IMG/VR virus record: IMGVR_UViG_3300006108_000069
Coordinates: 1 to 22,024 of that record
Strand: one strand, 5' to 3'
Length of the DNA: 22,024 nucleotides
Origin: a virus
Part shown: piece after piece, positions 1 through 5,832 of the stretch
Numbering within the stretch: the first letter of the stretch is position 1
Layout: every line of letters begins with the position of its first letter
Position numbers and translations under genes: made by a program
Notes under the pieces: model-generated
The model's database searches: none
What the model saw: the letters and a program-made list of their open reading frames with translations, nothing else
What the model was told of the DNA's origin: nothing

Positions 1-309
1 GGTCGTACTTTAATGGGTATTTATACCGTACCGGCAGGATATACTTACTATTTGAGCCGTATTGACATTAATACCAGTTTAAATGCTAATCCAGCAGGTT
101 ATGCAACATATCAAAACTATCAAACAAGTAATTCAGGTGTATCTACTGTTACTATCATAGCCCCATTTACAAACAATTATCATGCACAGCGAGTAATGCC
201 AAGACTTGTTGCTGAAAAAACAGATATTCAATTACAAGCAAAAGTTAGTACTGGTACTGCGGCTTTAACAGTTTCGCAAGAAGGTTACTTAATCGCTAAC
301 GGTAGCTAA
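1..309 (+). CDS. Partial beta-rich virion-like protein (C-terminal part)
   Basis: The reading frame is already open at base 1 (it reads GRTL before the first Met at 13), and no Shine-Dalgarno sequence precedes that Met. I therefore take this as the 3' end of a gene that starts outside the window. The visible 102 residues are rich in Tyr, Thr, Val and Asn with no charged clusters, as expected for beta-sandwich virion proteins. The pattern TVPAG-x-T-x-Y near the start and LVAEKTDIQLQAKV near the end resembles small uncharacterised virion-associated proteins of uncultured phages (family memory, not a search). It ends one base before the next gene. Function unknown; a capsid or tail decoration role is inference only. 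Confidence 0.7.
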   Translation, partial: GRTLMGIYTVPAGYTYYLSRIDINTSLNANPAGYATYQNYQTSNSGVSTVTIIAPFTNNYHAQRVMPRLVAEKTDIQLQAKVSTGTAALTVSQEGYLIANGS

Positions 310-310
310 A

Positions 311-580
311 ATGGCAACTAAGAAAAAAGGCGTTTCTCTTGCGATTGGCCGTGGTGAAAAGTTGCCTGCGTCTAAGGGCGCTGGGCTTACCGCCAAAGGT
401 CGTGCTAAATATAATGCAGCTACTGGCTCGCATTTAAAGGCACCTCAACCTGAAGGCGGACCTCGTAAGAAATCTTTTTGCGCTAGAATGTCGGGAATGC
501 CCGGTCCTATGAAAGACGAAAACGGCAAGCCTACTCGTAAAGCAGCTAGTTTAAGACGATGGAAGTGTGGTACAAAATGA
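311..580 (+). CDS. DUF6321-type small basic protein
   Basis: An 89-residue basic protein that I recognise as the DUF6321 type. The landmarks are GLTAKGRAKYNAATGSHLKA at residues 25-44, RKKSFCARM at 52-60 and RRWKC at 82-86. The two cysteines (57 and 86) and the closing Arg/Trp/Cys motif are the hallmark of the family, which is common in phages and has no established function. The many Lys and Arg residues and the paired Cys make nucleic-acid or metal binding possible, but nothing here proves it. The gene begins one base after the previous stop and its last codon overlaps the next start (ATGA at 577-580), so translation is probably coupled. Confidence 0.85.
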   Translation: MATKKKGVSLAIGRGEKLPASKGAGLTAKGRAKYNAATGSHLKAPQPEGGPRKKSFCARMSGMPGPMKDENGKPTRKAASLRRWKCGTK

Positions 581-777
581 AAGACATTATTGAGCACGTA
601 AGCGAGCCTGCAAAACACGTTGTAGATGCTTTATCTATATTAACCGTGTTAGGAACTCTTGTTGATGTTCTGCCTGCTGTAGCAGCTTTATTATCTATAA
701 TTTGGTCTCTATTACGTATTTATGAGAGCAAAACTGTACAAGGTTGGCTAGGAAAAAAAGATGCCGAGCAAGTCTAA
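577..777 (+). CDS. Two-helix holin-like membrane protein
   Basis: A 66-residue protein starting at the ATG of an ATGA overlap with the upstream stop. An in-frame ATG at 559 would add six residues, but the coupled 577 start fits its neighbours better. It has a hydrophobic hairpin: helix one at about residues 16-32 and helix two at about 34-48, separated by a short D-V-L-P turn. A polar tail ends in QGWLGKKDAEQV. Small size, two close membrane segments and a charged C-terminus are typical of class II-type phage holins, which let endolysin cross the inner membrane. It lies about 15 kb from the endolysin, so it may be an auxiliary holin or a membrane protein of another kind. Confidence 0.6.
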   Translation: MKDIIEHVSEPAKHVVDALSILTVLGTLVDVLPAVAALLSIIWSLLRIYESKTVQGWLGKKDAEQV

Positions 778-1054
778 AAAACAACATAACTTAATGGAAG
801 CCGTGGCGCATAGCCCAGCTTTTGCTAAGAAAGTTGGTATTAAACAGTCAGTTGGTAAAGAGTTTGCCAAAGCTGATAAAGGTAAGAAGTTTGGTACAGG
901 TGGTGGTGTTGGAGTAACTCGAGGCGGTAAGGGTATGATTAATCGTCAAGAGACAAGGTTTGGTAGTGTTCTAGGGCAGGAAAAGAATGTGCCAAATGTT
1001 AATTTAAACAAATACGTCGGCAAAAAAACTGGCGGAAAGGTGAAGAAAAAATGA
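761..1054 (+). CDS. Small lysine-rich phage protein (MPSKSKKQ family)
   Basis: 97 residues, strongly basic. The N-terminal MPSKSKKQHNLMEAVAHSP and the following KKVGIKQSVGKEFAKADKGK form a signature found in many phage proteins of 40-100 residues annotated only as hypothetical. This copy is longer than the usual minimal form and adds a Gly/Lys-rich half, with GTGGGVGVTRGGKG at residues 46-59 and a KKTGGKVKKK tail. It starts inside the end of the holin-like gene (17-base overlap) and its stop overlaps the next ATG. Function unknown; the charge suggests nucleic-acid association (inference). Confidence 0.8.
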   Translation: MPSKSKKQHNLMEAVAHSPAFAKKVGIKQSVGKEFAKADKGKKFGTGGGVGVTRGGKGMINRQETRFGSVLGQEKNVPNVNLNKYVGKKTGGKVKKK

Positions 1055-1227
1055 ACCAAAATAAATCATTCTCTCAAAAAGAGACAATGGGCGACAAGAC
1101 TATGGGCAAAGTGAAAACTGGCGCTCCTAGTATCGACGGTATTGCAGAACGTGGTAAAACCAAGACTAAATATCCAAAAATGTCTGGTAACACAATCGGC
1201 AATGGTCCTTGCATTAATTGTAAATAA
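1051..1227 (+). CDS. 58-residue basic hypothetical protein
   Basis: A 58-residue reading frame fills the space between two confident genes. It begins with MNQNKSFSQKETMGDK and ends with GNGPCINCK. Its ATG is part of an ATGA overlap with the preceding stop, and its TAA stop sits inside the Shine-Dalgarno sequence of the next gene. That exact fit into the tiling is the main evidence that it is real. It is Lys/Gly-rich and closes with a C-x-x-C pair (residues 54 and 57), which could bind metal or form a disulfide. I do not recognise a family. Confidence 0.7.
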   Translation: MNQNKSFSQKETMGDKTMGKVKTGAPSIDGIAERGKTKTKYPKMSGNTIGNGPCINCK

Positions 1228-1231
1228 GGAG
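1226..1231 (+). promoter_or_regulatory. Strong ribosome binding site for the His-rich peptide
   Basis: AAGGAG lies six bases before the ATG at 1238 and overlaps the stop of the previous gene. It decides the start of the His-rich peptide: the longer in-frame ORF from 1142 has no such site and would run through the 58-residue gene. Confidence 0.8.
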
Positions 1232-1237
1232 TTCAAA

Positions 1238-1396
1238 ATGGAACACAAACACAAAATGGAGCACGACAAGAAACATGCTGCTGGTCACATGCATGAGCAA
1301 GAAAAAGTTGCAAAAATGTATGGTGACAAAAGTCATAAGATGAACCACGAGCACGTAAAAGCTATGTGCGGTGGTGGTAAGTCTATGGCCAAATAA
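1238..1396 (+). CDS. Histidine/methionine-rich 52-residue peptide
   Basis: A 52-residue peptide starting at 1238 behind a strong AAGGAG. Nine of its 52 residues are His (3, 5, 9, 13, 17, 19, 33, 37, 39), seven are Met, and one is Cys (44), next to a GGGK segment. Lysines and glutamates fill most of the rest, and there is no hydrophobic core or membrane segment. Such composition is typical of peptides that bind soft or transition metals (Cu, Ni, Zn), but no phage family with a known role comes to mind. It is cotranscribed with other small basic proteins, and its TAA shares a base with the next ATG. Function is open. Confidence 0.7.
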   Translation: MEHKHKMEHDKKHAAGHMHEQEKVAKMYGDKSHKMNHEHVKAMCGGGKSMAK

Positions 1397-1656
1397 TGCG
1401 AGCTTCTCGTGGAATGGGTGCTGTAGCCCCATCTAAAATGCCAAAAGCTAAAACGATTGTCCGTAAGGACGATCCGAACGATGTCACCATGTATAAAAAA
1501 GGTGGTGAGGTTTGGGATAAGCCCCGTCCAAAAGGACTTGGTAAACCCAAAAAAATGTCAGCGGCTAAAAAGTCTAGCGCAAAGGCTATGGCTAAAGCTG
1601 CCGGCAGACCTTACCCTAACCTAGTAGATAACATGAGAGCAGCGAGGAAAAAATGA
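1396..1656 (+). CDS. Small basic phage protein (MRASRGMGA family)
   Basis: 86 residues, very Lys/Arg-rich. The signature MRASRGMGAVAPSKMPKAK at the start, YKKGGEVWDKPRPKGLGKPK in the middle and AAGRPYPNLVDNMRAARKK at the end matches a conserved but uncharacterised protein of uncultured freshwater-type phages (family memory). Conservation of the last 15 or so residues suggests a binding tail rather than a random basic stretch. It is joined to the upstream gene by TAATG and to the downstream gene by ATGA. No function is known. Confidence 0.8.
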   Translation: MRASRGMGAVAPSKMPKAKTIVRKDDPNDVTMYKKGGEVWDKPRPKGLGKPKKMSAAKKSSAKAMAKAAGRPYPNLVDNMRAARKK

Positions 1657-1856
1657 AATTTGCAATTAACTGGGTGCTAGGTTTATTTCGTAAACCAGAC
1701 GTAGAAATTACGTTTGAGCCAGAAGTAGAGGCTTGGCCTTTTCCTGTACCAGCAAAAAAGAAGCCGAAAGTAGCAAAAGCCACAACTCGCACTAAGAAAC
1801 CTGCAGTTGTAGCAAAAACTGCTGTTAAAAAGACCGCCAAGAAAAAGGCTAAGTAA
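1653..1856 (+). CDS. Small protein with histone H1-like lysine/alanine tail
   Basis: 67 residues in two parts. Residues 1-13 (MKFAINWVLGLFR) look like an amphipathic or membrane-touching helix. After an acidic linker (about 15-27), residues 34-67 are almost purely Lys, Ala, Thr, Val and Pro and end in KKTAKKKAK. The tail resembles histone H1-like and AlgP-type C-terminal regions that bind DNA by charge. This is composition only; no domain is visible. Translation is coupled on both sides (ATGA before, TAATG after). A role in packaging or handling DNA near the portal is a guess. Confidence 0.7.
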   Translation: MKFAINWVLGLFRKPDVEITFEPEVEAWPFPVPAKKKPKVAKATTRTKKPAVVAKTAVKKTAKKKAK

Positions 1857-2803
1857 TGGGAACTTCCGGCACAGCGCTGTTTAATTTAGACATGGGCGAC
1901 CTCATTGAGGAAGCCTTTGAGCGTTGTGGTTCGCAGTCACGTTCTGGTTACGACTTTAGAACTGCTGCCCGTAGCGTTAACATGCTTACTATTGAGTGGG
2001 CAAATCGTGGTATTAACTTGTGGACTATTGAGCAGGGTCAGATTCCTATCAATATTAATGCGGGTCAGATTAGCTACCCTATTCCACTAGATACTATCGA
2101 CTTGTATGACCACGTAATCCGTCAGGGTACAGGCCAAAACCAAGTCGATATTAACATTACCCGCATCTCTGCGGATGATTACCTTGATCTGCCTACTAAA
2201 AATGCCCAAGGTCGTCCTATTCAGGTATGGGTTGACCGTCAGTCTGGTAACTTAGATAACGCTGCAGTAACTACTCTAAGTGGCGCTATTTCTGCAACTG
2301 CTACCACAATCCCTGTTACTTCTACCGCTAATATGCGTAGCCAAGGCTATATTAATATTGGTAGTGAAACTATCCTGTACCAAAACATTGGTACGGCTGC
2401 GGCAGGTAATGCTAATCAGCTTTTAAACTGCTATCGTGGCATGAATAATACTACCGCTGCCTCACACGCAAGCGGGGATTCAGTCTACAACAACTACCTA
2501 CCAAACATTAATATTTGGCCTACTGGGGTTGCTGGTACGCAATATACGTTTGTTTACTACCGTTTACGTCGCATACAAGACTCTGGCACCGGCATTAATA
2601 CCGAAGATATCCCGTTCCGGTTTGTGCCCGCTATGGCGGCAGGATTGGCTTATTACCTATCTATGAAGCTGCCAGATATTGATATGAACCGTATACCGAT
2701 GCTAAAAGCAGACTACGAACAACAGTTCCAATTAGCGGCTGATGAGGATAGGGAGAAAGCATCTTGGCGTATGGTTCCACGTAATCTATTCTATTCTAGA
2801 TAA
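1856..2803 (+). CDS. Head-tail connector protein, P22 gp4-like, with inserted domain
   Basis: 315 residues. The N-terminal part (LDMGDLIEEAFERCG at 11-25, then ARSVNMLTIEWANRGINLW at 38-56) is the helical pattern of the gp4-type tail accessory factor or head-tail adaptor of short-tailed phages, which sits under the portal and closes the head. After VQVW-type strands (about 121-129) a foreign-looking segment at about 134-213 carries TTIPVTSTANM, INIGSETILYQN and CYRGMNNTTAASHASGDSV, a recurrent phage virion module. The connector fold resumes with NINIWP at 217-222 and a C-terminal helical region (about 256-300). The connector role is known for the family; the insert's role is inferred to be surface decoration. 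Confidence 0.75.
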   Translation: MGTSGTALFNLDMGDLIEEAFERCGSQSRSGYDFRTAARSVNMLTIEWANRGINLWTIEQGQIPININAGQISYPIPLDTIDLYDHVIRQGTGQNQVDINITRISADDYLDLPTKNAQGRPIQVWVDRQSGNLDNAAVTTLSGAISATATTIPVTSTANMRSQGYINIGSETILYQNIGTAAAGNANQLLNCYRGMNNTTAASHASGDSVYNNYLPNINIWPTGVAGTQYTFVYYRLRRIQDSGTGINTEDIPFRFVPAMAAGLAYYLSMKLPDIDMNRIPMLKADYEQQFQLAADEDREKASWRMVPRNLFYSR

Positions 2804-2805
2804 AT

Positions 2806-3237
2806 ATGACCGCATCTAAGTATGCTTCTGGCAAACACTCGATAGCCGAATGTGACCGATGCGGGCAGCGGTATAAGTTGCATCAGTTAAAAATTGAGAT
2901 TATTAAGACACACCCTTTTAATATTAGGGTTTGTCCGACCTGTTGGGATCCAGATCAGCCACAGTTACAACTTGGTTTATACCCTGTAAATGACCCACAA
3001 GGGGTACGTAATCCAAGACCTGATGTAAGTTATTATTCGTCTGGAACTACAGGGTTGTATATAAACCCAAATGCTAGTAATGATGTAAGTAATGCTGGAT
3101 ACCCTAGCGACGGTAGTAGAAATACACAGTGGGGCTGGAATCCTGTAGGTGGACCTAGAAGTTTTTCAGATGCTTTTAGCCCCAATGATTTAAACTTAGC
3201 GATTACAATAGGCACAGTAACCGTAACAACAACTTAA
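2806..3237 (+). CDS. Zinc-ribbon phage protein next to connector
   Basis: 143 residues. CDRC at 16-19 and CPTC at 43-46 form a CxxC-x23-CxxC zinc ribbon, followed by WDPDQPQLQLGLYPVNDPQ (47-65), a conserved stretch I recall from uncharacterised phage proteins that sit beside the connector gene. The remainder is Asn/Ser/Gly-rich and ends in the Thr/Val-rich strand AITIGTVTVTTT, as often seen in virion proteins. The gene starts two bases after the connector stop. A structural zinc site in a small virion protein is the simplest reading; DNA binding is an alternative. No catalytic motif is visible. Confidence 0.75.
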   Translation: MTASKYASGKHSIAECDRCGQRYKLHQLKIEIIKTHPFNIRVCPTCWDPDQPQLQLGLYPVNDPQGVRNPRPDVSYYSSGTTGLYINPNASNDVSNAGYPSDGSRNTQWGWNPVGGPRSFSDAFSPNDLNLAITIGTVTVTTT

Positions 3238-3241
3238 GGAG
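3236..3241 (+). promoter_or_regulatory. Strong ribosome binding site
   Basis: AAGGAG, seven bases before the ATG at 3249, overlapping the stop codon of the zinc-ribbon gene. Confidence 0.75.
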
Positions 3242-3248
3242 TAGTAAA

Positions 3249-3491
3249 ATGGCAAAAATGGAAAACATGAAAGAAGATATCAAGCAAGATAAAGCTATTG
3301 TTAAAAAAGCTTTTAAAATGCATGATGCTCAAGAACACAAGGGTGGTAAAGGCACTAATCTAGATAATCTTAAAAAAGGCGGTAAGATTAAAAAGATGAA
3401 ACAAGGTGGCGTAACCGGAAAAGAAATGAAAGCTATGGGTCGCAATATGGCTCGTGCTATGAATCAAAAATCTAGCTCAAGAGGTCGTTAA
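3249..3491 (+). CDS. Small lysine-rich phage protein
   Basis: 80 residues, highly basic. It begins MAKMENMKEDIKQDKAIVKK, continues with a His-containing segment (MHDAQEHKGGKG), and has the double-glycine element KKGGKIKKMKQGGV at about residues 41-54. It closes with GRNMARAMNQKSSSRGR. The MAK-x-ENMKEDIKQDK start and the GRNMARAMNQ end are recurrent in uncultured phage genomes, where the protein is unannotated. No fold or function is known. The strong Shine-Dalgarno suggests high expression, as for a virion component. The next gene follows after one base. Confidence 0.75.
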   Translation: MAKMENMKEDIKQDKAIVKKAFKMHDAQEHKGGKGTNLDNLKKGGKIKKMKQGGVTGKEMKAMGRNMARAMNQKSSSRGR

Positions 3492-3492
3492 T

Positions 3493-3795
3493 ATGGCTAC
3501 CCAAATTAAACCAACTACCAAGAATAGTTCGCCTATGCGTACTGGCATGGCTAAAAATAATAAACCTGCCAAAGCATACGAAAAGAACGGTACTGGCGTA
3601 GCTGCAGAGCGTAAAGCTACAGGTTATGCTACAGACCCAAACACCATGAAGGCTGATGAGGTAACTCCGGGTGGTATGCCTGCTATGACAGTATCTATTG
3701 GTAATAAGACTCGTGAACCAAAAACTACTGGTATTGAAGTACGTGGTTCTGGTGCTGCAACTAAAGGTCGTATGGCTAGAGGCCCAATGGCATAA
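3493..3795 (+). CDS. Small phage protein with conserved GAATKG-RMARGPMA tail
   Basis: 100 residues, basic and predicted largely unstructured (Lys, Thr, Gly, Ala, Asn rich). The last 22 residues contain RGSGAATKGRMARGPMA, a C-terminal signature that recurs in otherwise variable phage proteins lying just before the adaptor gene. The conserved tail after a low-complexity body suggests that the tail docks to a partner, perhaps the adaptor or connector encoded next to it (inference). The stop overlaps the adaptor start (TAATG). Confidence 0.75.
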   Translation: MATQIKPTTKNSSPMRTGMAKNNKPAKAYEKNGTGVAAERKATGYATDPNTMKADEVTPGGMPAMTVSIGNKTREPKTTGIEVRGSGAATKGRMARGPMA

Positions 3796-4754
3796 TGAAT
3801 TACGAACAGTTATATAACTCGATTCAAGCCTATACCGAAAACACTGAACAGTTGTTTGTGGCTAATATTCCTGTCTTTGTACAGGAGGCTGAACTTCGTA
3901 TATATAACTCTGTAAACGTACCATCATTACGCAAAAACGTAACCGGTACTATGACATCTGGCAATCAGTATGTTTCCTTGCCTGACGATTGGTTAGCAAA
4001 CTATTCTGTAGCGGTTATAGATCCTACTACTGGAATGTATAACTTCTTAATCAATAAAGATGTTAACTTTATGCGTCAAGCGTATCCTTTTGCTACAAAC
4101 AACGGGACTACGTATCAAGGAACTCCGGGCGGCACACCAAAGTACTACGCACTATTTGGGTCTCAGTATTCAAATATTAACGAAATGACCATTATGGTTG
4201 CACCTACACCGGACCAAAACTATCCGATAGAGATGCACTATTATTACTATCCACCCACCATCGTACAGGGCCAAATTGTTACATTAGGAACGATTACTGC
4301 TGGCTCGCTATATACCAATGGTGTATACCAAAACGTAGCTTTAACAGGAGGTTCAGGTGCTAACGCAACTGCTGATATCGTGGTTTCCGGTGGTGCAGTC
4401 ACATCTTGTAGCCTTAAGTTTGGCGGTAATTTTTATGTCGTGGGCGATGTTCTTTCTTGTGCTTCCCTTGGTCCTACTGGTAGCGGCTTTTCTATTCCGG
4501 TAGCTTCTATATCAAATGCCACAGGAAGTTCTTGGCTTGGCGATAACTTTGACCCAGTACTATTCTATGGTTCTATGCGGGAAGCTATGCTGTTTATGAA
4601 GCAAGAAGCTGACTTAGTAACCAACTATGAGCAAAAGTACCAAGAAGCTTTATTAGAATTTAGACGCTTCTGCGACGGTCTTGATCGTGGTGATAGTTAT
4701 CGTGACGGCCAAACCAAGCTTAATATTGATCTTAAAGGTAATGTGGTCTCATGA
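3795..4754 (+). CDS. Phage adaptor protein (SU10 type) with inserted domain
   Basis: 319 residues. The family pattern is clear: an N-terminal helix with EQLYNSIQAYTEN (4-16), VPVF-type text with VQEAELRIYN (29-38), a strand ending in YVSLPDDW (59-66), GTPKYYALFG (113-122), MTIMVAPTPD (131-140) and a C-terminal helical part, FRRFCDGLDRGDSYRDGQTK (289-308). In SU10-like and related short-tailed phages this protein bridges the portal and the tail nozzle. Residues about 162-240 (YTNGVYQNVALTGGSGANAT onwards) look like a separate beta domain inserted between the YYYYPP strand and SWLGDNFDP. The gene is coupled to both neighbours (TAATG, ATGA). Confidence 0.8.
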   Translation: MNYEQLYNSIQAYTENTEQLFVANIPVFVQEAELRIYNSVNVPSLRKNVTGTMTSGNQYVSLPDDWLANYSVAVIDPTTGMYNFLINKDVNFMRQAYPFATNNGTTYQGTPGGTPKYYALFGSQYSNINEMTIMVAPTPDQNYPIEMHYYYYPPTIVQGQIVTLGTITAGSLYTNGVYQNVALTGGSGANATADIVVSGGAVTSCSLKFGGNFYVVGDVLSCASLGPTGSGFSIPVASISNATGSSWLGDNFDPVLFYGSMREAMLFMKQEADLVTNYEQKYQEALLEFRRFCDGLDRGDSYRDGQTKLNIDLKGNVVS

Positions 4755-5206
4755 TTACCCAAACTTCTTGCACAATTTTTCAGCAAAATTTGCTAAATGG
4801 TAATGAAAACTTTACCACCGGCAGTTATAAAATTGCCCTTTATACCGGATTGGCAAACTTAGGTCAGCAAACTACGGCTTACACTACTACCAATGAAGTG
4901 GTAGGGACGGGCTATACGGCTGGTGGGCAAACTTTAGTTATCTCTGTACCCCCAACCCAAGATAATGTTCATAACATTACCTACGTATCTTTTCAAAATG
5001 CAGTTTGGAACCCAGCAGCCTTTACTGCTAGGGGGGCATTAGTATACAATGCAACTACAGGTGCAGCGTGTTTTGTATTAAATTTTGGGTCAGATAAAAC
5101 TTGTACATCTAGCTTTACCGTGCAATTTCCAACGGCGAATTATTCGTCCGCAATTTTAACCATTGGTACTACTAGCAGTAGTATTAATTATAGTAGTGCA
5201 GATTAG
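4751..5206 (+). CDS. Minor virion structural protein, conserved hypothetical
   Basis: 151 residues, beta-rich, with the conserved order FQQNLLNG (10-17), YKIALYTGLANL (26-37), TTAYTTTNEVVGTGYTAGG (41-59), ARGALVYNA (92-100) and FGSDKTCTSSFTVQFP (112-127). This pattern is widespread among tailed-phage structural proteins, usually unannotated, and is found next to adaptor and fibre genes. It is probably a small beta-sandwich subunit on the tail or capsid surface (inference from composition and place). Translation is coupled to the adaptor gene through ATGA. Confidence 0.75.
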   Translation: MITQTSCTIFQQNLLNGNENFTTGSYKIALYTGLANLGQQTTAYTTTNEVVGTGYTAGGQTLVISVPPTQDNVHNITYVSFQNAVWNPAAFTARGALVYNATTGAACFVLNFGSDKTCTSSFTVQFPTANYSSAILTIGTTSSSINYSSAD

Positions 5207-5209
5207 GAG
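5205..5209 (+). promoter_or_regulatory. Ribosome binding site
   Basis: AGGAG, five bases before the ATG at 5215; it overlaps the TAG stop of the preceding gene. Confidence 0.7.
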
Positions 5210-5214
5210 CAATT

Positions 5215-5823
5215 ATGCAAAAAGAATTAGCAAGCTGTGGCGATAAGGCAGAAATTAGTCTGCAAGCTGGCGCTACACAAAATGAAACCGTTGGTATTGA
5301 AGGCGCATACCATGTTGAATGCCGTGATGCTGCCGGTAATGTTAAATGGACTGAAGAGTTCCCTAACCTAGTAAACGCTGTTGGTAAACAGTTAATGCTT
5401 GATACTTTGTTAAAAGGTTCTGCATACACAGTTACTGGCCCGTATTTAGGTTTGATTGCAACTACTAGCCCAACATTTGGTACTGGTTCAGATACCATGA
5501 CTTCACACTCTGGTTGGACTGAGTTTACTAACTATACAGTTGGCGGTTCTGCAGTTCGTGGTACAGCAGTGTTTGGTTCTTCAACATCTACAGGCTCTAC
5601 ACCATCTAACGTAACAACTTCTGCAGCTTCTGCAATTACCTACACTATTACTGGTGCTGGTGGTAACGTAACAGGTTGTTTCTTGGTTACAGGTTCTGGC
5701 GCTTCTTCTACACAGTCTAATACTGGTGGAACTTTATATAGCGCTGGTGCTTTTGCTACAGCTAAGACTGTTACTGCTGGTGATACAGTAAGCGTTACAT
5801 ATTCGACAACCGCTACAAGCTAA
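5215..5823 (+). CDS. Virion structural protein, beta-rich
   Basis: 202 residues. The N-terminal third has the recurrent phage pattern VECRDAAGNVKWTEEFPNLV (34-53) followed by GKQLMLDTLLKGS (57-69) and GPYLGLIATT (75-84). Next comes WTEFTNYTVGG and a long Ser/Thr/Gly/Ala beta-strand tail ending in VSVTYSTTATS. I know this arrangement from unannotated structural proteins of many phages located before the tail-fibre gene. There are no catalytic motifs. Strong ribosome binding sites on both sides suggest abundant production. It could be a fibre-attachment or decoration protein. Confidence 0.7.
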   Translation: MQKELASCGDKAEISLQAGATQNETVGIEGAYHVECRDAAGNVKWTEEFPNLVNAVGKQLMLDTLLKGSAYTVTGPYLGLIATTSPTFGTGSDTMTSHSGWTEFTNYTVGGSAVRGTAVFGSSTSTGSTPSNVTTSAASAITYTITGAGGNVTGCFLVTGSGASSTQSNTGGTLYSAGAFATAKTVTAGDTVSVTYSTTATS

Positions 5824-5827
5824 GGAG
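5822..5827 (+). promoter_or_regulatory. Strong ribosome binding site of the main tail fibre
   Basis: AAGGAG, five bases before the ATG at 5833; it overlaps the previous stop. Confidence 0.75.
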
Positions 5828-5832
5828 CTTAA

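Noticed and set aside
559-576. Upstream ATG of the holin-like protein
   Set aside because: The ATGA-coupled start at 577 matches the junction style of the neighbouring genes and gives a typical short cytoplasmic N-terminus.
1142-1237. N-terminal extension of the His-rich peptide (start at 1142)
   Set aside because: It would overlap the 58-residue gene in another frame and lacks a ribosome site, while AAGGAG sits right before 1238.
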